DNA from: a virus
Virus record (IMG/VR): IMGVR_UViG_3300032058_000002
Span: 1-38,054 of that record
Length of the DNA: 38,054 bases
Direction: 5' to 3' (one strand)
The notes under the pieces are model-generated. The model searched no databases. It saw only the letters and a program-made list of their open reading frames with translations, and was not told the origin of the DNA. Within the stretch, counting starts at the first letter, position 1, and the number at the start of each line of letters is the position of its first letter. Of this stretch, positions 11,201 through 17,668 are shown one piece after another. A program made the translations under genes and the position numbers.

Positions 11201-11475
11201 CGGCCTCTAGGATTAGCAAGTTTTATTGTACACCTGCTTGAACCTTCTAGATTATGAGTTATACTACAGGAAATAACATCTTTTGTAACCTCACAGCCAC
11301 TGATAAAAATACGACAACCAGGATTTAAGTCTATAATGCATCTACCTGTAGAATCATATCTTTCAATGCCAACATAGCTTAAATCAGAACTCAGGTCCCA
11401 TGTGCCAGGAACAACTCCTGAGTTGTTGGAAAACATCTTATCAACTATATTTGAAATAGTTTTAACAAACTCCAT
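5278..11475 (-). CDS. Giant baseplate hub protein with tandem beta-module extension
   Basis: This is the largest protein in the window, 2065 aa. Residues about 60-250 resemble gpD/gp27/gp44-type hub domains: VISCSITHNLEGSSRCTIKLA, then FAFTGMISTISESMV and VITLECTDILGLLKK. Around 1020-1090, VIGRPELFLNRPIYLEA and STFNSGIQLTYIRK look like the closing part of the hub. About 500 further residues interrupt the hub. From about 1178 to 1750 there is an array of 75-80-aa beta modules (listed separately). About 1885-1980 forms a charged coiled coil, and the end is basic and proline-rich (KRTPKPKS). It starts 3 nt after the previous stop, with no strong ribosome site, so coupled translation is likely. 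Typical hub proteins are 300-500 aa, so the extension is unusual. The hub assignment is firm by context; the extension's role is unknown. Confidence 0.75.
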   Translation of the reverse strand: MEFVKTISNIVDKMFSNNSGVVPGTWDLSSDLSYVGIERYDSTGRCIIDLNPGCRIFISGCEVTKDVISCSITHNLEGSSRCTIKLANPRGRYCISRSDLHKNWREDKDILSAYDYEWIRQRQNLGFDVDNILQKVGGAGLLATVKEASKLVKGTFSTVKSALSGGVPVPSIKGVTRVIFEIKHFSGLTKYVNDCVFDYRDPVYVFMKGRFSNFWYFAFTGMISTISESMVYPQEDVITLECTDILGLLKKQNITERGSILSAGNMEMRFRNASTSRTFDILGSVLQRSGVDVVSKSVLFGPDYALVTESCYLYGQDDKIKASLIGKDKETGDKIKDYKSAKDTLVKSFSFHENFMFTEKREESASKNLTSATSKVIDVARKAGSAVVNFMTGSSGIDPIIDIAKTPMKELNSLTYSPWNLAYFQLNFIPIPSLMSSTDSSSKLMLEHYYNLSTRYWEYAPLLQPPKGKSVVPTSKDMGTGWYDNKCFGVAGIHPALTYEVVNCFDQGQLIWEQCYLGGTKAIDKLVVSPIEKIRESVFGSCVEIRGGADKGTNINLFRPRVFLLLPKRFQIERSPLAGDFGNFSLSVANMITVFDALQKLVGAIEFDLFSSPMGDIFIEPALYDMHPLDFYSKADKDDVTYAQEKVTINSFGEIGKNNKGTENNAMSYTTTAYAYNRKASHPYLFMEKDRISVTMDFKPEYIKTSVSVQAGKTMSGYPPLENTLLQNDEFARTLFALSQSDLSSNRLGMQAYIADGFPPDLYNRLGPAYELKKKQYEKQHMEYYFVQLPLVFFKTYTTEPFSKLVDDTISKLDSYTGDVKGIWAYMDIQLPSIIPDTAIWKVFKKQEKEELVIGTIFPSLFKALEEYAGSSPEGRLFTKRSLIKDICAIDTTKPITSQLAQDFFNRFYNKESDLYTVKINGVPRANIIMDLIKGSEIVLLHDNSDLLDLKKEIVEDYLPKLLQAPVTLGALKDFAKAGLYQPSKDYVRLYGYNSGPQVTNLFIQSGEEALKYAEVIFKRFLGQVYQTTATVIGRPELFLNRPIYLEAKDIIGRLSQYTLEFQIGSTFNSGIQLTYIRKNALTYAYGEEDDFTLVSKSDIVKLRKKEEEYFESIGVTGKGKSGTKLTSLLKSAGKSVLPLAAQAGVAGLIGVVKPTSTTMVPQKGYTKSATSVINGKQYKSIVLATLTSTLEGALGNKIAFRFTRILEPIGTLASPANLGQFYIECTGDLSPVLAISNAIVISSNQTENIKVSCVRNNTTLMLSAPLMYSYQLDEISLVDGLGTHYSIRIEPRSGNTFLVCANTNGVISNLLKKLKLRFSKHQEENVFIKSVASNGIILQEALQDTYIPTSVSPISVTDGNSTSYAVTSTLSQSSRFIPVDLRNSSLPRYLTFILERTQTESFRIGNITGTRVSIIEPSSLKFPHFKSLKDVSYIENELGEKFYLSEDISVTGNNLLYAHTRDLERKLTLVFKEGGFTQTVRVEFVSGNYIRLQEALLHNFTTSAVVSDNQDIPVFYQLALDALTGQRVILLLDVKDLSALTNVTLHSVFKQTVKFNGWSSATSFLIDSPLKDSFDSVTTIVDQEGTTYQLSSTLQLNGVEISLQPSGNYNFLRNATRLTINQDVVEDSTISDVYTSGSDDIIVLTVPLKHKYQANTVVSDFQDIPQTYTLSQDCNPGDKEIKVQSYHDLYNAIHFTLSGKSVEEKVVQSVVYNGTTTQVTLTSSLSSNHPSNSVISRIDATVDVSYADTTVTKRGRITSLENDTTGIIHQTKEAFSGYADVNIREAWKNPSDKTHPVEPYYSTSYIPFSGGVTVPSRRVSNKASVIVGAPLAQLAGSAVKKLLETKVSGGLFSVHPMIGHINYNDSPFTYTSIAAVGASNIESFINVINDLTSTITELKNQYINIGNGSRKDSELYKQEEKSKNLEKDIKEISDKLKNTTSGLQIDEELHRLRLKNAELEGVKSLIIQLKNNKKNIIRKLYGQGHEKRPDNLREVTEDSYFGQLYELAYNFDNSSIWELVENEWDTKKNKLTFDIPEPSEQGKSKKPKQVTVETYLKRTPKPKS
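6240..7640 (-). repeat. About six tandem 75-80-aa beta modules in the hub protein
   Basis: Protein-level repeats are spaced about 230 nt apart. Each unit ends in a strand like 'V.D....(T/F)Y.L' followed by a new 'L....G..I.L' start. Examples are SVTDGNSTSYAVTSTL (near 7385), SYIENELGEKFYLSEDI (near 7160), VVSDNQDIPVFYQLALD (near 6940), TIVDQEGTTYQLSSTL (near 6715) and VVSDFQDIPQTYTLSQD (near 6475). The DNA is too diverged to show as a nucleotide repeat. Confidence 0.6.
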
Positions 11476-11478
11476 GAA

Positions 11479-12225
11479 CTATAAACCTAACCCCCTCATT
11501 AAATCACCTGCACCGGAACCTAGTCCAGCAAACATACCTAATGTACGTTCAATCATACCAACTGGTCGTATGTTTTCTACATTGTATGTAAAACGATAAG
11601 AAATAGTTTGTGCATCATCGGAACTCTCAGGTATCTCAAAGCTTGTAAAATATCCTTCACATACAACACCTTCAGGATAACGTTTTGTAAAAATCTTAAT
11701 GTATTTAGTATTGTAATGCTCTACACCTGATCTATCAATAAAATACATAGGTTCGTTAGCAAGGTCTTGTAGTCTCTGTAAAAACTCCCTTGGTGAGTTA
11801 TTGATTGCAACAGATTTTCCTGTATATGTAGAATAATTACGTATAAGTGATTGTTTATTTGTGAGGTTCTTTACCATATCACCTCCAAATGCTTTTGTAG
11901 CTTCCATGCTTCTCTGAAACAGACCTTGCATAGCCATATTAGCAAGTACTGAGGATTCTGATTGTATTGCAATCCACCCACATACACCCTCAACAGTCAT
12001 TTCTGTGATAGTACGTCCATAGTGAAATGTAACAATACTACCTGCAGTATATTGTACATTTTGTTGAAAGTTATATTTCAAAGTTAATTTCTGAGGATTT
12101 ATCCACATTTCATACCAAGAAAGTAATGCACTAAGTTGTTCCCCAACTACATTATTTGCAAGGGAACCTAGTGTTTGCATCTGTAGCTTTCTTGAAGAAA
12201 ACTGAAAAGGAGTAAATCCTGCCAT
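11479..12225 (-). CDS. Tail/baseplate protein between tape measure and hub
   Basis: This 248-aa protein lies 4 nt after the tape measure gene and 3 nt before the hub gene, with a good GAGGTAAG ribosome site. The segment MWINPQKLTLKYNFQQNVQY, then GSIVTFHYGRTITEMTVEGV, matches a pattern I know from tail proteins of large myoviruses: a 'NP..l......' strand, a basic or polar strand, then a 'yG..l..i.v.G' strand. The last third (FTSFEIPESSDDAQTISYRFTYNVENIRPVG) is again beta-rich. In contractile phages this slot encodes tube-baseplate connector or LysM-type hub-associated proteins. No LysM domain is clear here. The role as tube initiator or connector is inferred from position. Confidence 0.6.
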   Translation of the reverse strand: MAGFTPFQFSSRKLQMQTLGSLANNVVGEQLSALLSWYEMWINPQKLTLKYNFQQNVQYTAGSIVTFHYGRTITEMTVEGVCGWIAIQSESSVLANMAMQGLFQRSMEATKAFGGDMVKNLTNKQSLIRNYSTYTGKSVAINNSPREFLQRLQDLANEPMYFIDRSGVEHYNTKYIKIFTKRYPEGVVCEGYFTSFEIPESSDDAQTISYRFTYNVENIRPVGMIERTLGMFAGLGSGAGDLMRGLGL

Positions 12226-12229
12226 ACTC

Positions 12230-15200
12230 TTACCTCAACTCCTGTGATAATTTTGAACGAATAGCTTCAAAAATTAAATCTTTATCCATTGTATCTGCTT
12301 TTATATTGATAACAATCTGTGGTTTAGTTTCAACATTAACAATAGGGGATATTTCTTTCTTTGAACTATGAATAAGTGTATCTAACGAACCCTTAGCAGC
12401 TTCATTCATTTGTGAAGGTGTTAATACATCAATAGAACCATGTCCTATCATGAAAGCTTCATTCTTACCTAAAGAAGGTAATATATATTCAGAAATATCA
12501 GTAACAATTCCTGACGATAAAGAGACACCTTTTGCACCTGAATGGTGGTGCGTTACTTTACCACTAATCAAATCTGCTGTTGCACCTATCATCTTACTCA
12601 CTGTTTCTGAGCCTTGCCCAGATTTTTGAAGTGCAGCTTTCATTGTGTTCCCTATTTCCGTCATAGACGTTGCAAACCCTGTAGTTAATTGAGTTTGAAA
12701 TTGCGTTAGTACTGCTTTATCACTAGCTGCTCCCCACCATGGAACAGCACTTTTGACAGCCCTGTAGATGATAAATGGAAGTCCAACCATAACACTAGCA
12801 ATAAGAACTATTAAATTAAATGCAGCAAGTTGTATCTTCTGATTATACTCAGTTAAGCCAGCAACTCTAGCAATATTACGTGAGATCTGTTCTTGTACTG
12901 GTAGCGTTTTCCCTTGCAAGGTCTTAACTACTTCCTCATTTTTCAATTCTTTTTCACTTACAGACAATAACGCAAGTATACCTTCCTTACTCATACCAAA
13001 CATCTGTTGTCCTGCTATTATTGCAGCTACAAGTGCTTCATCTTTAGATTTCCCTTTCATAGCCTCTTTTAATGTATCTAGCTTAACAAGTACATCTCGC
13101 TGTGCTGTTATGCTTTCTAATCCTTGGAATATACCTCTTGTACCCTTTTCTGATAGCTTTCCAATAGACAATACAGGTTGTGCCCCTCCTTCAAGATTGA
13201 TTGTGTAAGATTTAGCAACCTCAGCACCTAGTAATTCTTGTACAATACCTTGAGTTGGCGTAACACCGGCTTTCCCACCTTTAGTACCAAGGTATGCAAG
13301 CATAGAGAGACTATATTGTGATCTATCAAACCAGTCTTTCATAATTCGTTGTTGTGTTTGAGCATCACCTATATTAATACCTAACGCTCCTAATTGACTT
13401 GATTTTTCCACAAGTTTTATTAACGAAGATGTAACTATTGTTGTATCTATATTAAACATACGCATTTGTGGAGCTAAATTAGATATGGTCTGCAACAAGG
13501 AAGATGTTGTTACAAGTGTACCTTTAAGTTTACCTCCTAGATTTTCTGTTACATATAATACAGTACGAAATGAATTAGTAGCATCACCAAGACCTGTTAA
13601 GATACCCTTAAATGCTTCTGTACCATACTCGCCAAGTTCTTTATACAAGTTTGCATATTGAAATAACAAAGGGGAACCCTGTGCTAACTGTGTTGTTGCA
13701 TCAAGTCCTGTTTTAGCAAGCTCTTGGGCTAGCCTAAGTGCATCCTCTCTTGTTATATACATGCTTGAATACAGTGCTTCAATGTTAGCAGCACTTCCCC
13801 ATCCACCCTGGGTAGGTGAAGCTGCATATCCTTTCTCAGAAGCAAATGCTCTAGCAGCAAGGGCTTTCTGCTGTGCTACACCAACTCCAAATACTATGGC
13901 ATTTATAACAGCATCTACCATTGTACCTGTTATTTTACCTGCTGATTCACCTAATGCTATACCCGCTAAGGTTGATATACCACTACCCACTGTCTTAAGT
14001 GCACCTGTTAAACCAGTTGATAGCAAATCATTTGCTATTCCTATACCTGTACCTAATATACCATATGTACTTTTAACAGCCATATGTGCAAGTGAAGATA
14101 TAACTGAACCTAACGCCCCTAAAAAAGAACCAAAAGTAGGTTTTCCTATCCCCTTCCCCTGTTCTACTTGTTTCTGTGACATTTCTTCAGGTAGCTTAGT
14201 TAGCATAGTCATAGACTCTTCTTGTACATCAAGTGTGTCCCTACTTATACTTACTTGTTTCTTAGATTGTTTATTTAAGTCATCTAGTGTATTTGCTTGT
14301 TGTACCAGAATTTTCTGTTGTGAAGTTCCAGACATCTCTGCTACTACCTGAGAGGCGGTTTTAAACGATTCTGCTACAACATTCTTAAATGGGACAAACT
14401 CTTCTGGTAAAGCTACTTTAGCTTTTCTCTTCCGACTAGATATAGTTTCCTCTTCAGGTAGTCCAGCTAAACTTAATCCTAGTACATCTGCTGCAATTGA
14501 GTACTTATCTCTACCTAGAAAAGGAAATAATGAAGGTAGTGTTTCTTTGAAACCTTCAGCTACTTCTGGTACTGATGTTTTTGCACCTTCAGTTACCGCT
14601 TTTATAGCATTTCTATGTCCTACACCAAATAGAAACCCAAAAGCTTTTTCAGCAAAAGTAGGTTCCCTTTTTGGTACTCCTGCCGCAGTCATTTCAAAAT
14701 CTCTATTTATCTTTTCAAGTTCTTCTTGTGTTCTCTCCTGTTCTCTTTGTTGTTTTGTATATCTGATCTTAGCACCTACAAATCCAAGAATCCTTTCAGT
14801 AGAAGAAGCATCATATCGTAAATTGCCTTTGTAAGCTTCAACAAAACTTTCTACCCCTAACGCTTTTGCGGATCGTTCTGCTATTCCCCCTATCTTTTCT
14901 TTAACATGTGTGCTAAATGTATAAGGAGAACTAGCTTGTTCTACTTTTTGTATGTCTTGTAGTCTCTTTTTATATTCCTCTAATAATGCAGTTTTCTTTT
15001 GCAATTGCAAAATTTCAAGAACATGTTCATAATTAGTATCTGCTGTTATATCAACTTTAAACTTGTTATTTTTTATCCAGTTATTAAGTTTTTCTTTTAA
15101 ATCATCTAAACTTTTAATTTCAGATAAACTAAAGTCTAGTTGTAACTTAGTATGCTGCCCTAACCATTCATCTAGTAACTTTTTTGACTTTTCTAAATCA

Positions 15201-15676
15201 GAACCTTTGAGCTCAATACCTACTTGAGCGCCCCATTGCTTCAGAATATGTAATAGTTTGCTAGCATCATCTTGCACACTTTTCAACTCTTGCTTTAAGT
15301 TGCGTATAGATTGAATATGATTTTCAACAAGCTTGATTGAATCTGTAGTACTAAGATTATATTGTTTTTGTAAAGCTGATAATTGCGCTTGTACTCCTGT
15401 AATAAGAGCTAAGGAGGATCTTAAAGAACCTAAATACTCTACAGAATCTTTAATAACATTCTGAAACGATTGTGATTGGTCTAGTAGCTGCTTTGCTTTC
15501 TGGTTTGTGCCACCAAAAAGTGAATAAATTGATTGAAGTGCACGCTCTACTTCTGCTATATCTCCTCTCAGTGCAGATATCACTTTTGTAGGGTCACCTG
15601 TTTCAGTTGCTAGTGATTTGATTCTTTCAAGTAAGATATCTCGCTTCTGCTGTTGTGTACTTTGTTCTTCAGGCAT
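12230..15676 (-). CDS. Tail tape measure protein
   Basis: The 1148-aa protein has the expected position (after the frameshifted chaperone pair) and composition. The N-terminal 330 residues are long charged helices with coiled-coil spacing. A glycine- and alanine-rich hydrophobic block covers roughly residues 510-610 (for example GTGIGIANDLLSTGLTGALK). A second hydrophobic segment lies near 970 (LIVLIASVMVGLPFIIY). Near the C-terminus there is an HHHSG stretch followed by EAFMIGHGSIDVLTPSQ. Tape measure proteins set tail length, fill the tube and are ejected first, and hydrophobic segments may act at the host membrane. At about 0.15 nm per residue it predicts a tail near 170 nm, which is inference. 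Start: ATG with AAGGAG 6 nt upstream. Confidence 0.85.
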   Translation of the reverse strand: MPEEQSTQQQKRDILLERIKSLATETGDPTKVISALRGDIAEVERALQSIYSLFGGTNQKAKQLLDQSQSFQNVIKDSVEYLGSLRSSLALITGVQAQLSALQKQYNLSTTDSIKLVENHIQSIRNLKQELKSVQDDASKLLHILKQWGAQVGIELKGSDLEKSKKLLDEWLGQHTKLQLDFSLSEIKSLDDLKEKLNNWIKNNKFKVDITADTNYEHVLEILQLQKKTALLEEYKKRLQDIQKVEQASSPYTFSTHVKEKIGGIAERSAKALGVESFVEAYKGNLRYDASSTERILGFVGAKIRYTKQQREQERTQEELEKINRDFEMTAAGVPKREPTFAEKAFGFLFGVGHRNAIKAVTEGAKTSVPEVAEGFKETLPSLFPFLGRDKYSIAADVLGLSLAGLPEEETISSRKRKAKVALPEEFVPFKNVVAESFKTASQVVAEMSGTSQQKILVQQANTLDDLNKQSKKQVSISRDTLDVQEESMTMLTKLPEEMSQKQVEQGKGIGKPTFGSFLGALGSVISSLAHMAVKSTYGILGTGIGIANDLLSTGLTGALKTVGSGISTLAGIALGESAGKITGTMVDAVINAIVFGVGVAQQKALAARAFASEKGYAASPTQGGWGSAANIEALYSSMYITREDALRLAQELAKTGLDATTQLAQGSPLLFQYANLYKELGEYGTEAFKGILTGLGDATNSFRTVLYVTENLGGKLKGTLVTTSSLLQTISNLAPQMRMFNIDTTIVTSSLIKLVEKSSQLGALGINIGDAQTQQRIMKDWFDRSQYSLSMLAYLGTKGGKAGVTPTQGIVQELLGAEVAKSYTINLEGGAQPVLSIGKLSEKGTRGIFQGLESITAQRDVLVKLDTLKEAMKGKSKDEALVAAIIAGQQMFGMSKEGILALLSVSEKELKNEEVVKTLQGKTLPVQEQISRNIARVAGLTEYNQKIQLAAFNLIVLIASVMVGLPFIIYRAVKSAVPWWGAASDKAVLTQFQTQLTTGFATSMTEIGNTMKAALQKSGQGSETVSKMIGATADLISGKVTHHHSGAKGVSLSSGIVTDISEYILPSLGKNEAFMIGHGSIDVLTPSQMNEAAKGSLDTLIHSSKKEISPIVNVETKPQIVINIKADTMDKDLIFEAIRSKLSQELR

Positions 15677-15685
15677 ATATACTCC

Positions 15686-16111
15686 TTATAGTATATCTTT
15701 CTTAACTACAGATTCAGGTAACACAACCTTATGTGTCTCTATATCTACTAATCCTACTCCTGGAACGTATTTAGAGTTTGCAGATACATGTTCTATTCCA
15801 CCAATAAGAGCACGACCAGATTCCTTTAGGTTCTTCTGTTTTTCTTTATATTCAGAGTACACTTTATAAATTTCTGGATGAGTTAAATAACCAACTAACT
15901 CTGCAGCAGGTTCAAACAGAGATTGCCATTCTTTTAACATGCGAATGCGTAAGAAATGGAAGAGCATCAACCATTGCACATCTTTTAAGCTTTGTACTTC
16001 ATTTGAATTTGGATTCCAACCATTCATTGCGCACACCAGGTATTTTAGGAATTCAAAGTCACCCATCAACTCCTGGAGTGTTTTTTCATCTGATGATGGG
16101 TGACTTAGGAG
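15686..16111 (-). CDS. Tail assembly chaperone, frameshift-encoded C-terminal part (gpT-like)
   Basis: This frame is open from 16120 to a stop at 15686 and should be reached by -1 slippage from the upstream chaperone gene at 16117-16111. The added part is 141 residues, beginning LLSHPSSDEKTLQELMGD and continuing through a tryptophan-rich helix region (FLKYLVCAMNGW, VQWLMLFHFLRIRM). That resembles the T part of lambda-type G/GT chaperones. The only internal starts are a TTG at 16069 and an ATG at 16066. Their AGGAG is 0-3 nt away, too close for normal initiation, which favours frameshifting. The predicted fusion protein is about 403 aa (16896 to 15686). It would bind the tape measure protein and recruit tube subunits, and is normally absent from mature virions. 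Confidence 0.75.
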   Translation of the reverse strand, partial: LLSHPSSDEKTLQELMGDFEFLKYLVCAMNGWNPNSNEVQSLKDVQWLMLFHFLRIRMLKEWQSLFEPAAELVGYLTHPEIYKVYSEYKEKQKNLKESGRALIGGIEHVSANSKYVPGVGLVDIETHKVVLPESVVKKDIL

Positions 16112-16117
16112 TTTTTT
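16056..16117 (-). promoter_or_regulatory. -1 programmed ribosomal frameshift signal
   Basis: On the minus strand, codons read CTA AAA AAC TCC TAA. The heptamer A AAA AAC (16117-16111) is a canonical -1 slippery site in the correct phase and lies one codon before the zero-frame stop. Four bases later a perfect 13-bp inverted repeat begins: AAGTCACCCATCA at 16106-16094 pairs with TGATGGGTGACTT at 16068-16056, around a 25-nt loop. The -1 frame then stays open for 141 codons. Confidence 0.85.
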
Positions 16118-16896
16118 AGTTTATCCAATGCTTCATTTCTTCTTTTATCTACTTCAACATATGCTGCATAAAGGCTATCTATTACTGATGGTGGAAAGTG
16201 CTCAAGATATCTGCGTAATGCTTTTTTAACTGCAATAATATACGCCATTTGTGTAGAATAATCGGATGCTTTTATTGTATCTTGGAACATTTCATAAATA
16301 GTAACACCATTAATACCTTCCAGCGCATATACAATCTGTGCAAATGCAATAGCAGACAACCTACCTACTGTGCTGTTAATCATATCGTCTACTTCATCAA
16401 GTACTAGTAGCATATCAGATTGGTCTAACGCACGTAAAGTCCACTTCTGCTGATACAGTAAAACATCCTCTTTATACTCACCTTTAGCAATCAAAGACTT
16501 CAAAACATCAAGTGGTTTTTGTAAACCCTGTACAGCAGGTTTTACTTTTTGTAAATCTTCAGTGATTTTCTCTTCAATGATTGATTCTTTGGAAGGACCA
16601 GTATTTGTAACCGTTTGAGAAATACGAGAACGCTGCTGTGCATTAGGCATCTCTACATTTGGATCTTGATGCAAATCAGGTATATTAGGTTGTTGTGTAT
16701 ACGTGTTAAGTTGTTGTGTATACGTGTTAGGTTGTTGTGTATACGTGTTAAGTTGTTGTGTATATGAATTGTCTTGTGCTTGTGCGTGCTGAAAATTTTT
16801 TACTTGATTTTGCAACTGCTGTGCTTGTCTTTCAAGTAACACCTGTTCTACAGGCATGAACTCATCAGATAGATTAGGGTTTGTTATAGGTTTCAT
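16105..16896 (-). CDS. Tail assembly chaperone, main product (gpG-like)
   Basis: The frame extends upstream to 16923, but the ATG at 16896 has a perfect AGGAGG 5 nt upstream, so I choose it (263 aa). The N-terminal 100 residues are glutamine-rich and low in complexity, with a YTQQ(L/P)NT repeat. The rest is helical and acidic (for example VLDEVDDMINSTVGRLSAIAF). It lies between the tube and tape measure genes, where lambda G and its equivalents are found, and ends just beyond a slippery heptamer that fuses it to the next frame. In lambda and many other tailed phages, G and GT together coat the tape measure before tube assembly. Sequence similarity to G is not obvious; the call rests on position and the frameshift. 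Confidence 0.75.
   Translation of the reverse strand: MKPITNPNLSDEFMPVEQVLLERQAQQLQNQVKNFQHAQAQDNSYTQQLNTYTQQPNTYTQQLNTYTQQPNIPDLHQDPNVEMPNAQQRSRISQTVTNTGPSKESIIEEKITEDLQKVKPAVQGLQKPLDVLKSLIAKGEYKEDVLLYQQKWTLRALDQSDMLLVLDEVDDMINSTVGRLSAIAFAQIVYALEGINGVTIYEMFQDTIKASDYSTQMAYIIAVKKALRRYLEHFPPSVIDSLYAAYVEVDKRRNEALDKLKNS
16690..16767 (-). repeat. 21-bp tandem repeat in the chaperone gene
   Basis: Three full 21-bp units (16690-16710, 16711-16731, 16732-16752) differ at one position, an alternating a/g. A partial fourth follows to about 16767. They encode the seven-residue repeat NTYTQQ(L/P). The period is a multiple of three, so unit gain or loss keeps the frame. Confidence 0.85.
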
Positions 16897-16923
16897 TGTA
16901 ACCTCCTGTCTTAGTACAGACAT

Positions 16924-16942
16924 TAAAGTTTATAGCATAACA
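16924..16942 (-). promoter_or_regulatory. Candidate promoter of the chaperone-tape measure genes
   Basis: The 19-nt element TGTTATGCTATAAACTTTA lies 27 nt before the chosen chaperone ATG. It matches at 17 of 19 positions the element upstream of the sheath gene. TG-T-TATGCT could serve as an extended -10; no good -35 is seen. The predicted start of transcription falls upstream of the AGGAGG site, as needed. Confidence 0.45.
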
Positions 16943-16978
16943 GCAGATACGAATATATTCACTATATCCGTATCTGCT
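16942..16978 (-). other. 16-bp hairpin between tube and chaperone genes
   Basis: AGCAGATACGGATATA (16978-16963 on the minus strand) pairs with TATATTCGTATCTGCT (16957-16942) around a 5-nt GTGAA loop. The one non-Watson-Crick position is G-U in minus-strand RNA, so the structure is built for that transcript. It begins 8 nt after the tube stop. No U-run follows, so it is not a standard intrinsic terminator. It may protect the 3' end of tube mRNA or act as a partial attenuator. Confidence 0.6.
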
Positions 16979-16986
16979 ATACTATA

Positions 16987-17655
16987 TTATACATAATACT
17001 TAATTGGTCGAATTCTAGTTGCTATTACAGTACCTTCTTCTAATATTGCTTCATTCCTTTCTGCTGTAGGTATTCTTTCACCTAGTTTAGTTATCCAGCA
17101 TTCAAAAAATACTCTACCAAAGATAATAGCACCAGTTGTTGGTGCATAATATACTTCAAATATATCAATTGGTCTAACCTGCTGCAGCAAACTTACATAC
17201 GTATTAAGTAAGGTTGTATCATTAGAGTTTGGATCGCGTGAAACATCTCCTTCAGTTCCTGCTAAGTCAGCCCTAACCATCGCTGCGAGTAAGTTAGAAC
17301 TATACAAAGCATAGCGTTTTAAGTTAATAGTAATTTCCTTCTGCTTTCCAGGTATAACTTCACATGCTTCGCCAGGCCAGTAGTTGGTTTGACCAAAAGT
17401 TTGTTCAGTTAACGCACCCCAACCTGTACCAAATGTATTATTAGGGAAAGGTTCAATCTGGTGTATAGTTTGAGCGTCACGTGTTAAATCATAACTAAAC
17501 TCATTTATGTAACCAATTGCCATGTGCTCAGTTCCGAATCGTACCCCCATTGTAATGGACTGTATTGCAGATCTTGGTACAGGTGTTTCAACACCAGGTA
17601 CTCCTCCACCTGCCATACCCCAGTTAATTGGAAGTATTCTATTAGGAAGTGCCAT
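16987..17655 (-). CDS. Tail tube protein
   Basis: The 222-aa protein directly follows the sheath gene (13 nt gap, with AGGAGG) and precedes the chaperone pair, the standard position of the tube gene in contractile phages. It is beta-rich with few charges. It contains strands typical of the tube fold, such as SITMGVRFGTEHMAIGYINE, the segment IPGKQKEITINLKRYAL, and a C-terminal FGRVFFECWITKLGERIPT followed by EGTVIATRIRPIKYY. Tube subunits of the gp19 type stack as hexamers inside the sheath and carry DNA to the cell. I saw no exact family motif, so the name rests on size, fold-like pattern and order. The 16-bp hairpin after it could help raise its mRNA stability. Confidence 0.8.
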   Translation of the reverse strand: MALPNRILPINWGMAGGGVPGVETPVPRSAIQSITMGVRFGTEHMAIGYINEFSYDLTRDAQTIHQIEPFPNNTFGTGWGALTEQTFGQTNYWPGEACEVIPGKQKEITINLKRYALYSSNLLAAMVRADLAGTEGDVSRDPNSNDTTLLNTYVSLLQQVRPIDIFEVYYAPTTGAIIFGRVFFECWITKLGERIPTAERNEAILEEGTVIATRIRPIKYYV

Positions 17656-17668
17656 AGATTATTTCCTC

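Noticed and set aside
13761-14351. 196-aa plus-strand open frame
   Set aside because: It lies wholly opposite the tape measure gene, lacks a ribosome site, and its composition is that of an antisense shadow.
15686-16069. Independent 127-aa gene starting at TTG 16069
   Set aside because: The AGGAG abuts the TTG, and the frame continues upstream to the slip site; a frameshift fusion explains it better.
16069-16112. H-type pseudoknot from ACTCCT/AGGAGT and the 13-bp stem
   Set aside because: The arms do interleave, but the loop crossing the 13-bp stem would have no bases and the first arm overlaps the slip site, so a simple stem-loop is preferred.
16690-16767. CRISPR-like repeat array
   Set aside because: Units are directly adjacent with no spacers, and lie in frame inside a coding gene.
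16942-16978. Rho-independent terminator after the tube gene
   Set aside because: The hairpin is strong but is followed by GTTATGCT, not a T-run.
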